From contig NC_081405.1 in NCBI RefSeq assembly GCF_030272615.1, positions 576,457,752 through 576,521,751 on the forward strand: a stretch of 64,000 nucleotides of DNA. The letters run 5' to 3'. Source of the DNA: Cryptomeria japonica. Taxonomy: Eukaryota; Streptophyta; Pinopsida; Cupressales; Cupressaceae. The notes under the pieces were generated by a model that worked only from the letters and a program-made list of their open reading frames with translations, did no database searches and was not told where the DNA came from. The first letter of the stretch is position 1, and each line of letters begins with the position of its first letter. A program made the position numbers and the translations under genes. Shown here one piece after another: positions 1 through 10,312 of this stretch.

Positions 1-699
1 TTCAGAGTCATGTTTCTCTATTTTAGGTTCTACAACTTCTTGAACAACTCCACTTCATAGTCTTCGAGTATGAACTTGGCCTTCAATCATGCAGCCATCT
101 GTCTCCATCGGGTGATCTTTAATTACCCATTCTCCACTCTGTCTTTTTGTAACTCTTTCCACCATAAGGAAGCATGCCCTTTCAACTTGGTCTATGCCAA
201 CTGGACTCTCTGTGGGTCCTTGACATCCTCAAAGTCAAATTAGTCCTCCAACTCTCAGATCCAATCGATCACATCCTCCAGGTTCAGCATTCTAGAAAAG
301 TTAGAAACCTCAACTTTATACACTTTACATGCTTGCGCCAGTGCTTTTAAGAATATTTCCTCTCTCTCATCTCTAATCCTTCAACTTCCTCAATCTCATC
401 ACCGCCTTCCTCATATTCATCCTTAGAATTAGGGTTTCTTCACAAACCAACCAAAGCATATTGGATTTCATTCCTCACTTCATTCTTGAAGTCTTCCATT
501 ATTTTTTCTACCCTTCGGAGGTTTGTTCTCCTCGACAAAATCTCTTCTTCCACTCTAGTGTTCTGCCTACCAGTTTCAATTGCCTCCCCTCAGCGATCTA
601 TTGAATACACACATAGCCTACCTCCAATCAATGATCTATCCACCTCAAGGAATACCTCAATATTTGCCAATGATTCTTCCACCAGTCAGTCCATAACCA
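1..699 (-). pseudogene. Ty3/gypsy gag fragment (runs off left edge)
   Basis: Read on the minus strand, about positions 300 to 1 give a Retrotrans_gag-type core with the string LKGHASLWWKELQKDRVENG followed by LKITRWRQMAA and LKAKFILEDYEV. The tryptophan pair and the K-rich helices are typical of plant Ty3/gypsy capsid. The upstream part (about 690-330) is acidic and Glu-rich, as gag N-termini often are. Several in-frame stops and at least one frame change show it is dead. It lies directly downstream of a primer-binding site and an LTR on the same strand, so it is the 5' end of an element whose remainder is outside the window. Seen: frame and motif. Known: family motif. Confidence in gypsy gag is high; exact start not determined. 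Confidence 0.8.
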
Positions 700-711
700 G
701 CTCTGACACCA
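700..711 (-). other. Primer-binding site of the left-edge gypsy element
   Basis: The minus strand reads TGGTGTCAGAGC, one mismatch from the initiator-tRNA-Met primer site TGGTATCAGAGC used by many plant LTR elements. It sits two bases inside the LTR edge at 714, as expected for minus-strand DNA priming. Confidence 0.8.
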
Positions 712-713
712 CT

Positions 714-1536
714 TGATGCAGTCATAACCAGTAATAACCCTCAAAAGAGTCAATCGACTTATGTAGTGAGGGAGACACAACAAAAGATGGAAGAAAACAT
801 AACAAATTCACATAAATAGATCATATTAAAGCAATATAACTTCTGACAATCATCCATAAATCATTCTATTATCATTAAAGAACATCTGGTAATTAACTGG
901 TTACATGTAGGCTTCAAGCCAGATACTATCCAGCAGGGACTCTAAGAATCAACCGGATCACAACATGCGAATCTCAATCCTTATTCTGAGTTCTACTTCA
1001 TCTTCCCTACAAATTATTACCTAACATCATATTTATACCCACCGCAACACATCCGGGTCAGTGTCATAAGATTACATTCATCAATGTAGGAAAATGAAAC
1101 ATGTAATTAGGTTGGCCCTAAAAATTAGATAAATCTTTATGGAAAATAACAACCAAGTGATGCATTTCAGTAGGAAGGTTGGCCATAAACCAAAGAACAT
1201 CAGATAAGAACCAAAATGAATCCACACGTGATGAATCATGTTGATAATGAAGGAAACCCAACCGATAAGAATAAGAACTACCCCGGTAACCCAGAAATAG
1301 GCAACCGGAAGTGATAATTGACTGGAAAAGAACCCAAATCAAATAAAAATATGGAATCAACTAGATCAAACCGCTAGGAAACTCAAAACAAGATCTGCCA
1401 TTAAGAACAAGCAACTACCGGTGCCAACCAGTACGAACACAGAAAACAGCTCAAAGAACAAAACAAGAACAAAACTGAAAGGAAATATTTTTGGTTGATG
1501 CAAGATTGTCCATCAACTATGGATTCTCTTGCATCA
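714..1536 (-). repeat. 5' LTR of the left-edge gypsy element
   Basis: Bounded on the inside by the primer-binding site. The inner edge reads TGATGCA on the plus strand and the outer edge reads TGCATCA, giving a 7-bp terminal inverted repeat with canonical TG...CA ends (about 823 bp). A second TGATGCAAGA at 1496-1505 lies 21 bp from the outer TCTTGCATCA, so the outer tip could also form a hairpin. The partner LTR is outside the window, so the outer boundary is inferred from the inverted repeat only. Confidence 0.6.
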
Positions 1537-2345
1537 TAAACTTTAAAAAATATATATATATATATAATTCATACCACAACATAGAAATACAATGATTTAT
1601 GTGGGGAAAACCCTTTCAAGAGAACAACCCCACACTCCAAAAGCAGCTCAATATATTATTCAAAAATTGATAACATATTACAATATACTTGCAAATAAAA
1701 CTATTTGTAGGAGTAACACTAATTAGAGATTCAAAGGTAACTCAATAGCCATAAGACTCTTACACATAACTTCTATCTTATGTACATAATATATAGGAGA
1801 TACAATACAAGAAACCATAAAAGGGTATTACACAACCATGGGCTAAAACCACCCAATAAAGTAGAACCGAGCTTATCTCCATTAGAGATTCTCTATGAAA
1901 ATTCAAAACACACATCAATATGTGTTCCTCACTTTTACAACTTATTTATGTGTTTGACATAATTAATATTTCCTATTTCAGGAGTCCAAACTTCCAGAGG
2001 CCATAACTTGTGAATCGTGTGTCTAATTGATGAAATATTTGAAGCATCAAAAATCTCGCAAAGTGATATATCACCTTGTAAACTTCTATGCCATTTAAAC
2101 CCACTTTTCAATAATTTTTGGAGCCTTTAAAGTCCACAAAATTAATTTTAAACCTTTCATCACTCCCTCTAGAAATAAAAACTTTAATATCTTCAAAACT
2201 AGCTATGATCTTGCGATGATAATTTACAAGCATGCTCATCTAACCAACCACAAGATTCAGAGAGAATTTCACACCATTTCATGCTCAAACAAAAACTATA
2301 AATTGTAACTTAATGTAAATTAAAGCTTGATACATCGTTTTCCCA
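1537..2345 (-). repeat. Unassigned LTR-like AT-rich fragment (antisense)
   Basis: No coding potential. It opens with a TA run (about 1548-1566). The minus strand of about 1590-1640 then carries a GGGTTTTCCCCACATAAA stretch, which is like the GGTTTTCCACGT block near the 3' ends of the copia-type LTRs elsewhere in the window. The block about 1980-2040 (ccataacttgtgaatcg) has no partner that I could find here. I read it as an old LTR remnant in minus orientation. No boundaries, TSD or paired copy can be shown. Confidence 0.35.
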
Positions 2346-3062
2346 AAAGAGGGGTGGGTTTTTCCCCTATGTTAAAAAGCTTCATGGATGGGACCCAAAT
2401 GTCATAAATATTTTCACTGAAGGATGGAACAGAGGGAAAATTTCCCTTTTTAGGAGGAACGTGACCATTGATAAGAGTGTCATTGTTGAGATAACAAGTC
2501 GGTCTATGGATAGCCTCAAGTTTTATATAGAGACGAAATACTATGATATTGTTGTGTTGAAATTCCCTAAACTAACATGGAAAGAGAGGACTTGGTTAGG
2601 GTTTTCACGAACAACTATTAAACATCAAAGATTAAGCTGGTGTAGGGAAAGATTTGAAAGGTCATTATGGAGTACATTACCCTAGATGAGCGATTTACTA
2701 AAGCCTTTAGCTACCATTTTTCCCTCCTCAACCATTTCAGGCACCAGATGAGGGTCTATTTTCCCTTTTACTTGCTATCCTCCCTTAATTCCATCATGAA
2801 GGACAATAGGAAAAATCCTATTTTCCATAAGGGTCTTGTTGTTTTGATTTTTTAGCATTTTCAAGCCAATTTTGCCCCATTTAAACCCATTTTTGCCTCG
2901 AAAGAGGATGAATTTAATACTAGCTATTCTAAGGAGGAAGAGTGGAATACAAAGATGGAAGATGAGGATTATGTTCCTCCCAAAAAGGGGATCAAGAATA
3001 GGATGGACAACAAAAAACCATTGTCGGGTCAAAACTAAATTGAGGGTGTCATGCCTATGAAG
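2346..3062 (+). pseudogene. E2 retroelement ORF, segment 1
   Basis: Two overlapping frames combine into one decayed protein. The first runs about 2350-2680 (GWDPNVINIFTEGWNRGK, then VTIDKSVIVEITSRSMDSLKF). After a frame change the second starts near 2667 (MEYITLDERFTKAFSYHF, LLNHFRHQ, FPFYLLSSLNSIM) and continues through FAPFKPIFASKEDEF to an acidic, Lys-rich tail ending at the gypsy insertion at 3063. I do not recognise a characterised family. The layout recalls the plant proteins annotated only as 'putative plant transposon protein', but that is inference. The reading continues after the inserted element at 8770 and again at 15753. Function unknown. Confidence 0.5.
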
Positions 3063-4035
3063 TGTATACCTGTTCCTGCAACACAAAACATGCAATAGAT
3101 CACTACAAGCATGGTTAAACAATTTAAAACAAAGAAAGAAACAACCATCACTAAGCGATCTATCGCCTCCTAGTAAATGCGAGTATGAATTTTGCTCTTT
3201 GATCTGGTGATGCAAATTCCAGTGACCTGACTACCCTTAAATGGATGATTTAAATGATAAATGATGCATTTAAGATAGAAATAGTGAGATTGAGCTACAT
3301 GATTCTATGATTATGCTAGAAAATAAGTTAGAGTTAAGCTAAAATTGAACATGATAACAATGCTAAAATGATATTGCTAAGACATATATGACTATAGTAA
3401 CAATGCTTCAATGCAAATGAGATGAGATTCAGGATCCTTTGAACTCCAAAATGGGGTCTATTTATAGGATTTCCAAGGACATGGGTGAGGTGGTTGGAAT
3501 CAGTGGTTAAATTGGAGGAGGTTGAAGAAGAGGTTGGATTAAAGGAGACAATGTCATCTTCATGGTGAGAAGTGTCAAGAGGCCTCTAGAAGAGGTTCGA
3601 TGAAAGGGGACACTTAGTGACAAGTGTCACAAATCTTTTCTCATGAGAGGGAAAAGTGTTCAAGGAAAGGGGACATGTGGTAAGATGGAATGGATTAGGT
3701 TTAGAAGGGGTTAGGTTAGGTGGTTAGAAGTTACGAGAATTTGAATTTAAAAATTCAAATAATAGGAAAAGGATAATTAATTTTGATAAATCATTAGTTG
3801 ATTTGTTTTAATTAATTAGGTGATTTAGAAGAAATAAATTGGATGAGGGGAATTAATTAATCAAAGGGGATTATTGAAATGAACTTATTAAATAAATCCT
3901 TAGATTTATTAATAAGTAGGGGAAAGGAGGAATTTAATCAAATTGCATAGTGAATTCAATTAAATTAGGAAGGGGGATTAATTAAATAATTACTTATTTA
4001 ATTAATTATCCTCAAACCATTTTTAGGTGTATACA
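3063..4035 (-). repeat. 3' LTR of the gypsy element
   Basis: It matches 7771-8769 through long shared blocks, for example the stretches beginning atgatgcatttaag and ggtggttagaagtta, differing by scattered substitutions and a short indel near 8200. The plus-strand right edge reads ccatttttaggtgtataca in both copies, which fixes the LTR boundary. The AT-rich half contains many aattaatt motifs. Confidence 0.85.
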
Positions 4036-4050
4036 TTTTGTCCCTCTTTG
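4036..4050 (-). other. Polypurine tract of the gypsy element
   Basis: The minus strand immediately before the LTR TG reads AAAGAGGGACAAAA, a purine-rich plus-strand primer directly abutting the 3' LTR, as expected. Confidence 0.75.
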
Positions 4051-5640
4051 AAGCGAGGAGTGATGATGCATTCATTCAAAGAATAATCTCATTTTGATGA
4101 TGATATTGGTTCTATAGGATGCCCCAGCTCTTGATTACGATACGATGATGCCCCCTCGGGAGACCAATTGAGATAATTGATCTTTGGAGTTTTTTAAATT
4201 TTTGCAAAATTGATATCCCGATAGATTATTGGTTTGATGTCTACAATTGTGATTGATGAAAGTGCGAGCTCTACAATCATGGTGATGTGGTTCTTGATGA
4301 CTGATAAAGCTTGATTGATTTGATCGATAAGATTGAGATTCAATCTAGTTTCAGGAATGATACCTCCTGTAGAAGACAAAGATGATCTAAGCATCTCATT
4401 TCAGGAATGATATATCCTATATAAGACATGATCAGAACGTCTGGTTTTAGGAAAGATGCATCTTGTATAAGACATGAGAGAATCAATTTAGATGTGATTG
4501 ATTGATATAATTGATAAGATTGATTGGATAAAGAACTGAAAATTTGTTGATATCAAGTTGCAATAAGATTTAGATATGTTGATGTTGGTTTTGATGAGAG
4601 GGTAGCATAAGATTTTCACTGGGTCGACAATATCTGTAGAGATATGAGTCATCATTATGATTGTGTATACACTTGTGATGATACCTTGATGATTCTTGTG
4701 ATAGATTTAACCTTGGATAAAAGTAACATGCGGGATCCCATGCAAGAATGAAGTGCAAGCTAAATGCAAATGAAATGCAATGCAAAGCTATGAGCGGACC
4801 AGTCACTAGATTATTGCATTTTTGTCATCATTGAGATTTTTTAAATGTGGGAAGTTAGTGCAAACATTGATGGTATAATTAAACCATGATGACTTGAGCA
4901 TTGCTTTCCTGAATTTTGATATGCAAAGTTACCACAAGCATCGAGGTATAATTGGACCGAGATGACCTGAGTGTTGCTTGCATGAAATAGGTAGTATTAA
5001 TCATTTCAATATGCAAATCAGAAATGTATTCAATGATACTCCAATGATCATGTCCTGAGACAAATTTGTACATATTAATGATCAATTTTCAGACAACACA
5101 TAAGAAAAAAAATATATCATGTTTCTTCCTTGTTCCTCTAGTCAAAGACATCTTGGAGTCACTCAGAAATCATGATAGCGAAAATCAATATATAAAAGTT
5201 GAACAATCATATTAAAATCATTATCCAAAAGATATCATTCATGCGTTTAGACTGATTTTCTGTTAGTTTGATGGCTGATATTTTGATCTCGTGTTCAATG
5301 TTGGATATGTCTCAGCTTTCGTTTGTTAAGAGTTGTTTAACCATTTGTTCTACCTATTTGATCAAGCTCAGAATTGATTAAAAGTTTTGCCCCCAGCTAA
5401 GTGCAAGATTTTTCCCCAAGCCTAGAAATTTTTTTAGTATGATATACCCAATGATCCAAACCATGGCGAGAAGCCACTCGGGATGCCTATGTATGTACAA
5501 TGGCTTTATGATGGATATGAACAACACTGATGGAAAATGAATGCAAGTGGAAAGATGCATGAACTAATAGATGGAAGAGCTAGCTGACAGATAGCACCTA
5601 TTTGTCAGGTTTTCACCATCTGTTTTTATTGCACTTTTTC
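4051..5640 (-). repeat. Non-coding 3' region of the gypsy element with internal repeats
   Basis: About 1.6 kb without a supportable ORF, between the integrase tail and the polypurine tract. It contains degenerate direct repeats: three units of the type ttcaggaatgatacctcctg...aagaca around 4350-4475, and two about 100-bp units around 4860-5010 that share gtataatt...gatgacctgag and a following ttgatatgcaaa or tttcaatatgcaaa. Long 3' regions are known in large plant gypsy elements; no function can be assigned. Confidence 0.55.
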
Positions 5641-7060
5641 TCATATTTGATTTTTTTTGGATTTCCTTCTTTTTCATTGTTTTTGGTTTTTTCTACTTTT
5701 TGACTATTTTTTATTTTTCTGCCTTTTCACTATTTTTGGATTTTTCTGCTTTTTCACTATTTTTTTGGATTTTTCTTCTTTTTCACTTTTTTTGGACTTT
5801 TCTTCTTTTTTCAGACATAGAACTTTTTCATATGCATGCTATTGCTGGGTTCCTCGAGCCAATCTTCATCCTGTGTTGATAGCTGATATGCTCCTGATCC
5901 AAATACTATTGTGATCACAAATGGACCTAACCAGTTTGGTTCAAACTTCCCTTTCTTTTCTCGATCTGCCTGGTTGCATGGATTTTCCTTTAGTACTAGT
6001 TCTCCTACTTGATAAATTTATGGCTTGACCCTTTGATTATAGCTTTCACACATTCTTTGTTGATATACCTTTAAATGATCAAATGCATTTTGTCTTCGTT
6101 CATGGATCAATTCTAACTCTTGTAATCTAGATACTCGTTGTTCTTCATCTAGGATGAGACCTTTTAATGATACTTGTAGAGAAGGCATCTTTACTTCTAT
6201 TGGCAATATTCCTTCTCATCCATAAATAAGAGAGAAAGGTGTGGCACCTATTGGTGTGCAGATACCAGTACAGTAGGCCCATAGAGTAGGGTTCAATTTG
6301 ATATGCCACTCTTTTCTAGCATCATTCACTATGTTTTTGAGGATTTTCAGAATAGTTTTGTTTGATGCTTTTGCTTGGCCATTCCCTTGCGGATAATAGG
6401 GTGTGGATAATCTCTGTTGGATCTTCAATTAATCATGTAGCTCTTGTACATCTTGATTCTTGAATGGTCGCCCATTATGAGTGATAATAGTCATTGGTAT
6501 TCCATAGTGACATATGATGTAATTCAAGATGAATGCAGTAATTTGTTTTTCTGTGATATTTATGAAAGGTACTGCCTCAATCCATTTTGTGAAATATTCT
6601 ATAGCTACAAGGATGAATTTGTGACCATTAGATGAAGAAGCATTTATCTTTCCTACTAGATCAAGACCCCATTGGCAGAAACACCAAGATGTTTCTAAAC
6701 CATGAAGTTCTTGTGCTGGTGCATGAATCAAATTCCCATGGATTTGACATTGTTTAAATGTTCTAGCTATCTAAAAAGAGTCTCATTCCATGATCGGCCA
6801 ATAATAGCCCAAGCGTATAATTTTTTTCAAAAGGGTAAGACCACTTGAATGAGTGCGACAAATGCCATTATGGACTTCATGTAAGGCCTTCTCAGATTCT
6901 TCTTGTTCGAGACATCTTATAAGAGTACCGTCTAGACCTTGTTTAAACAAGGTATCCGCAAGAAGAGTATAATGGGAGGATTGTCGAATAAAGTTTCTCT
7001 TTTGGTTCTTTGATAAATGAACAGGTAAGGTGTTATCTTTCAAGAATGTGTAAGTTTGGC
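5641..7060 (-). pseudogene. Ty3/gypsy integrase (pol C-terminal part)
   Basis: Minus-strand reading order: H2C2-type head around 7043-6783 (ALHEVHNGICRTHSSG, LLKKIIRLGYYWP), then the catalytic core 6731-6216 with WGLDLVGKI, FTKWIEAVPF, YGIPMTIITHNGRPF and TPYYPQGNGQ. The C-terminal domain ends in FEPNWLGPFVI around 5940-5900, matching the gypsy GPY/F motif. The core has lost key residues: the second acidic position reads HNG instead of DNG, and the glutamate after NGQ is replaced (NGQAKASNK). In-frame stops separate the segments. A Lys-rich tail (5810-5641) is encoded by a T-rich tandem repeat. It would have inserted the cDNA; it is non-functional now. Confidence 0.85.
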
Positions 7061-7770
7061 CATAGTGTGAGGAATCATGTCCAATAAGTTGACAGATGGT
7101 TTGGGAATCAAGATAATTATAGGCAGGGTAAAAAAACTAGGTTTCATAACGTTGTTGATTTTCCTATGTCTTAGGGAGAGAAGAAAGTGTTGCCATGGCA
7201 TCTGTTGCTTTGTTATCATTCCTTGGAATTTTCTGAAAAGTTATTTCTACAAATTATTTCTTGATATCATCAACCATCTTTTTATAAGGCATTAATTCTT
7301 CGTCCTTTGTTTGATAATCATCATTAATTTGATTAATGATGAGGTGAGAGTCTCCAAAGACTTGAAGTTGTGTATTGTTTCATTCTATAGCCATTTTGAT
7401 ACCTGCAACCAAAGCTTCACATTCTGTTGTATTGTTGGTGCATGGAAAGCTTAATTTCTTTGCTTTTGGGATTGCATGACCTTGTGGTGTGATAAGTAGA
7501 ATACCTACTCCTGATCAATGTCGTGTTCCATTATTGATGCCTGCTCCTAGACTGATATTTGGGTGATGTATTATAAGATATGGATCGAACCCTAGAGTAT
7601 CTATATACGACCAGGTAAAATTGATTTGTCATCTTTTGGAGAGTTCCCAATATTGTTTCCTTTCTAGTTTTGATAGAGAGATTGTTGGATGTAGGTCAGT
7701 TGTGCCAATGATAACTGCCTTTGTTGGTTCTATTAGGATAGATAACTTCTCTTGATAAATTCTAGGTAAG
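7061..7770 (-). pseudogene. Ty3/gypsy RNase H remnant with deleted upstream pol
   Basis: Minus strand about 7740-7240 translates, with shifts, to KAVIIGTTDLHPTISLS, QYWELSKR, GVGILLITPQGHAIPKAKKL, NNTTECEALVAGIKMAIE and LQVFGDSHLIINQI. The T-E-CEALV block and the GDSHLIINQI block are hallmark RNase H motifs of plant gypsy elements. The 5' LTR starts directly upstream (7771), so gag, protease and the reverse transcriptase palm have been deleted and no primer-binding site remains at the junction. Confidence 0.75.
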
Positions 7771-8769
7771 GTGTTACATCTCCCATCTTTCGGCACCTCG
7801 AGGAGGTTAATGAATTTAAAGCAAAGAAATAAAAAACCATAGCTAAGCGACCTATTGCCTCTTAGTAAATGTGGGTATGAACCATGCTCTCAGATCTAGT
7901 CATGCAAATTCCAATTACTTGACTACACTTAAATGGAGGATTTAAATGATAAATGATGCATTTAAGCTAGAAATGATGAGATTAAGCTACATGATTCTAT
8001 GATTATGCTAGAAAATAAGCTAGATTTAAGCTAAAATTGAACATGATAACAATGCTAAAATGATATTGCTAAGAGCTATATGACTATAGTAACAATGCTT
8101 GAATGCAAATGAGATGGAATTCGGAATCCTTTGAACTCCAAAATGGGGTCTCTTTATAGGATTTCGAAGGCAAGGGGTGAGGTCGTAGGAATCAATGGTG
8201 AAGATTAAGACTGAAGATATCAATGGTTAAATTGGAGGAGGTTGAAGAAGGGGTTGGATTAAAGGGGACAATGCCATCTTCATGGTGACAAGTGTCAAGA
8301 GGCTTCTAGAAGAGGTTGGATGAAAGGGGACACTTAGTGACAAGTGTCACAAAGCTTTTCGCATGAGAGGGAAAAGTGTTCACGGAAAGGGGACATGTGG
8401 TTAGATGGAATGGATTATCTTTAGAAGGGATTAGGTTAGGTGGTTAGAAGTTAGGGGAATTTGAATTTAAAAATTCAAATAATAGGAAAAGGCTAATTAA
8501 TTTTGACAACTGATTAGTTGATTTGTTTTAATTAATTAGGAGGTTTAGAAGAAATGAATTTGATTAGGGGAATTAATTAATTTGAATTAGTTAATCAAAG
8601 GAGATTATTGAAATGAACTTATTAAATAAATCCTTAAATTTATTAATAAGTAGAGGAAAGGAGGAATTTAATCAAATTGCTTAGTGAATTAAATTAAATT
8701 AGGAAGGGGGATTAATTAAATAATTGCTTATTTAATTAATTATCTTCAGACCATTTTTAGGTGTATACA
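7771..8769 (-). repeat. 5' LTR of the gypsy element
   Basis: Second copy of the LTR at 3063-4035, with the same right edge (gtgtataca). Its inner edge near 7771 (tgttacatctccc) diverges from the outer edge of the partner copy, consistent with the deletion that also removed the primer-binding site. Confidence 0.8.
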
Positions 8770-9239
8770 AAGGGCACTGAGTATTCTACTCCCCTTCTCC
8801 CTAGTTCTGTGAAGCTGAATGTTATAGCTAATCCCCTATCCCCTGATGAGGATATTGGTAGAGCTAAAGGGATGAAAAATGCAACTTCTCACCCAGTAAT
8901 CATTGACTGTGTCCTAGAGATGGAAGATTCTCCTTATGAGTCAAGGAAATATGATTCCCCTACCTTGATAGCCTCTTTGACCCTCCAACTCATAGGTAGG
9001 ATAGACCTAGGTACCCTTGTGCTTTGAATGTTGATTCCAATCATTTAAAGGTTGATCGTGAATTCCTGGATGATATCTTGACTATTTCTACAAATGGGGA
9101 GGTTGAATTTTTCAAACTCATCAAATGAGCTTTTCATAAAATCAAAGAAATCAAAATTAAATAGAGGGCTACTAATAGCAAAATAGAGGTGATTGAGGAA
9201 AGTGACAACCATATAGGAAGGGAAGTAATGAAAAGGATT
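8770..9239 (+). pseudogene. E2 retroelement ORF, segment 2
   Basis: After the gypsy element the reading resumes as KGTEYSTPLLPSSVKLNV, NPLSPDEDIGRAKGM and CVLEMEDSPYES, then after a stop CALNVDSNHLKVDREFLDD up to about 9235. The polar composition matches the tail of segment 1 (EDEDYVPPKKGIKNRM). It is cut at 9239 by element D, with TSD GGATT. No known domain. Confidence 0.45.
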
Positions 9240-10244
9240 TGTTGGCAAGAGACACTGAATGCATGTTGAGATGTTGTCATTGATAGCAACTCATATTAGA
9301 TTTGGTATCCGTAGTATATAATTCATTCATTCTAGAAGATTGATTGAGTCCGATGATATTTGGTGAGAAGAACAGGATATCTGACAGAGTGTATAGTATT
9401 GGCTGGTGAATTATTTTGGTTAAGTATTATTATTTTAGGGAACTTTTGTAGATATGTAATATTCTAGTTCCAGGATTTTGGCCTATGGTGATAAGTTTTT
9501 TGCAAGTTATAAGATCCGGTAATTATGTTTTTGGCAAGAATAGAGCATATTTATGGTAACTTGTGATGATTTTGTTTCTGAATCTTACGGATTGATTTTG
9601 GTGATTGATTGTGTGTTCGTGGATGATGAGATATCATGTTGGAAGAATGTGGACACTTTGCTTTGGTCCTCATATTCATTAGAGATGGAATTGAGTGAAC
9701 TTGTGAACACGTTTCATATTTTGTACCGTATTCTTGAAGCCGACATGGTGATTACATAAATCGGTGATACAAATATATAAGATAGGTTTATATGATTATT
9801 TTTTATATCAATGGAGATGTGTGAAGTGTGTATGAGAGATTTTGTGTAGCTGCTAATGTGAATGATGAAGATTTGAGCTTTTCTATAATGCAAATAGAGT
9901 AAATTTTATAAGGTAGTGAGCCTTCTGAGGTTATAGCCCTTATTTGTAACTAAGTAGTGAGCTCTACGAAGTGTTCCTGAATGCATGTACATTCCCCTTA
10001 AGTAATATTTATATACTTTTAGTAAAGTATATTAATATTATGGATTTGAATCCCACTATGGTTTTTCCATTAACTAGGTTTTCACGTAAAAATATTGGTG
10101 TTATGGTGTTGTTGATATTTTCTTTTTGTTTTTGCACTTTACTTATTTTCATATGTATTAAGTAGTTTAAAGATCATAATGTTCAAATCAGCAATTGTAG
10201 AATATTGATTCACTCCCACCTCTTAGTGTTCATTGATTAAAACA
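9240..10244 (+). repeat. 5' LTR of element D
   Basis: Starts TGTTGGCAAG and ends just before the primer site (ttgattaaaaca). It contains the box ccactatggtttttcc ... ggttttcacgtaaaa near 10050-10100 and gattcactcccacctctta near 10207-10225, both shared in position with the copia-type LTRs of this window. Confidence 0.8.
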
Positions 10245-10246
10245 AT

Positions 10247-10258
10247 TGGTATTAGATC
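10247..10258 (+). other. Primer-binding site of element D
   Basis: Reads TGGTATTAGATC, two changes from TGGTATCAGAGC, two bases after the LTR end. Degenerate initiator-tRNA-Met site. Confidence 0.7.
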
Positions 10259-10312
10259 TTAGTTCCTTGGAAGAAGCCTAATAACCTAAGGTTGATTCAG
10301 GAAGGTGAATCA

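Larger units (their letters stand above)
3063..8769 (-). mobile_element. Ty3/gypsy LTR retrotransposon, internally deleted
   Basis: Two LTRs of about 1 kb (3063-4035 and 7771-8769) align along most of their length, starting near 3153 and 7840. The strand is set by the integrase and RNase H frames, which run right to left, and by the purine-rich tract beside the left LTR. The outer ends read TGTATAC and GTATACA. The internal part has RNase H, integrase and a long 3' tail, but gag, protease and the catalytic part of reverse transcriptase are missing between RNase H and the right LTR. The order RNase H then integrase, the H2C2 integrase head and the GPF tail motif identify Ty3/gypsy. It interrupts E2; no perfect TSD is visible (TGAAG against AAGGG). 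Confidence 0.85.

Noticed and set aside
2346-3062. Naming E2 as a DNA transposase
   Set aside because: The resemblance to 'putative plant transposon protein' entries is by general layout only; no catalytic acidic triad or inverted repeats were found.
2775-3215. 146-codon minus-strand ORF
   Set aside because: Antisense to the E2 ORF and crossing the gypsy LTR boundary; no domain.
5657-5914. 85-codon Phe-rich ORF (FWFFLLFDYFLFF) resembling a membrane protein
   Set aside because: It is the complement of the Lys-rich integrase tail; the Phe richness comes from the T-rich tandem repeat.
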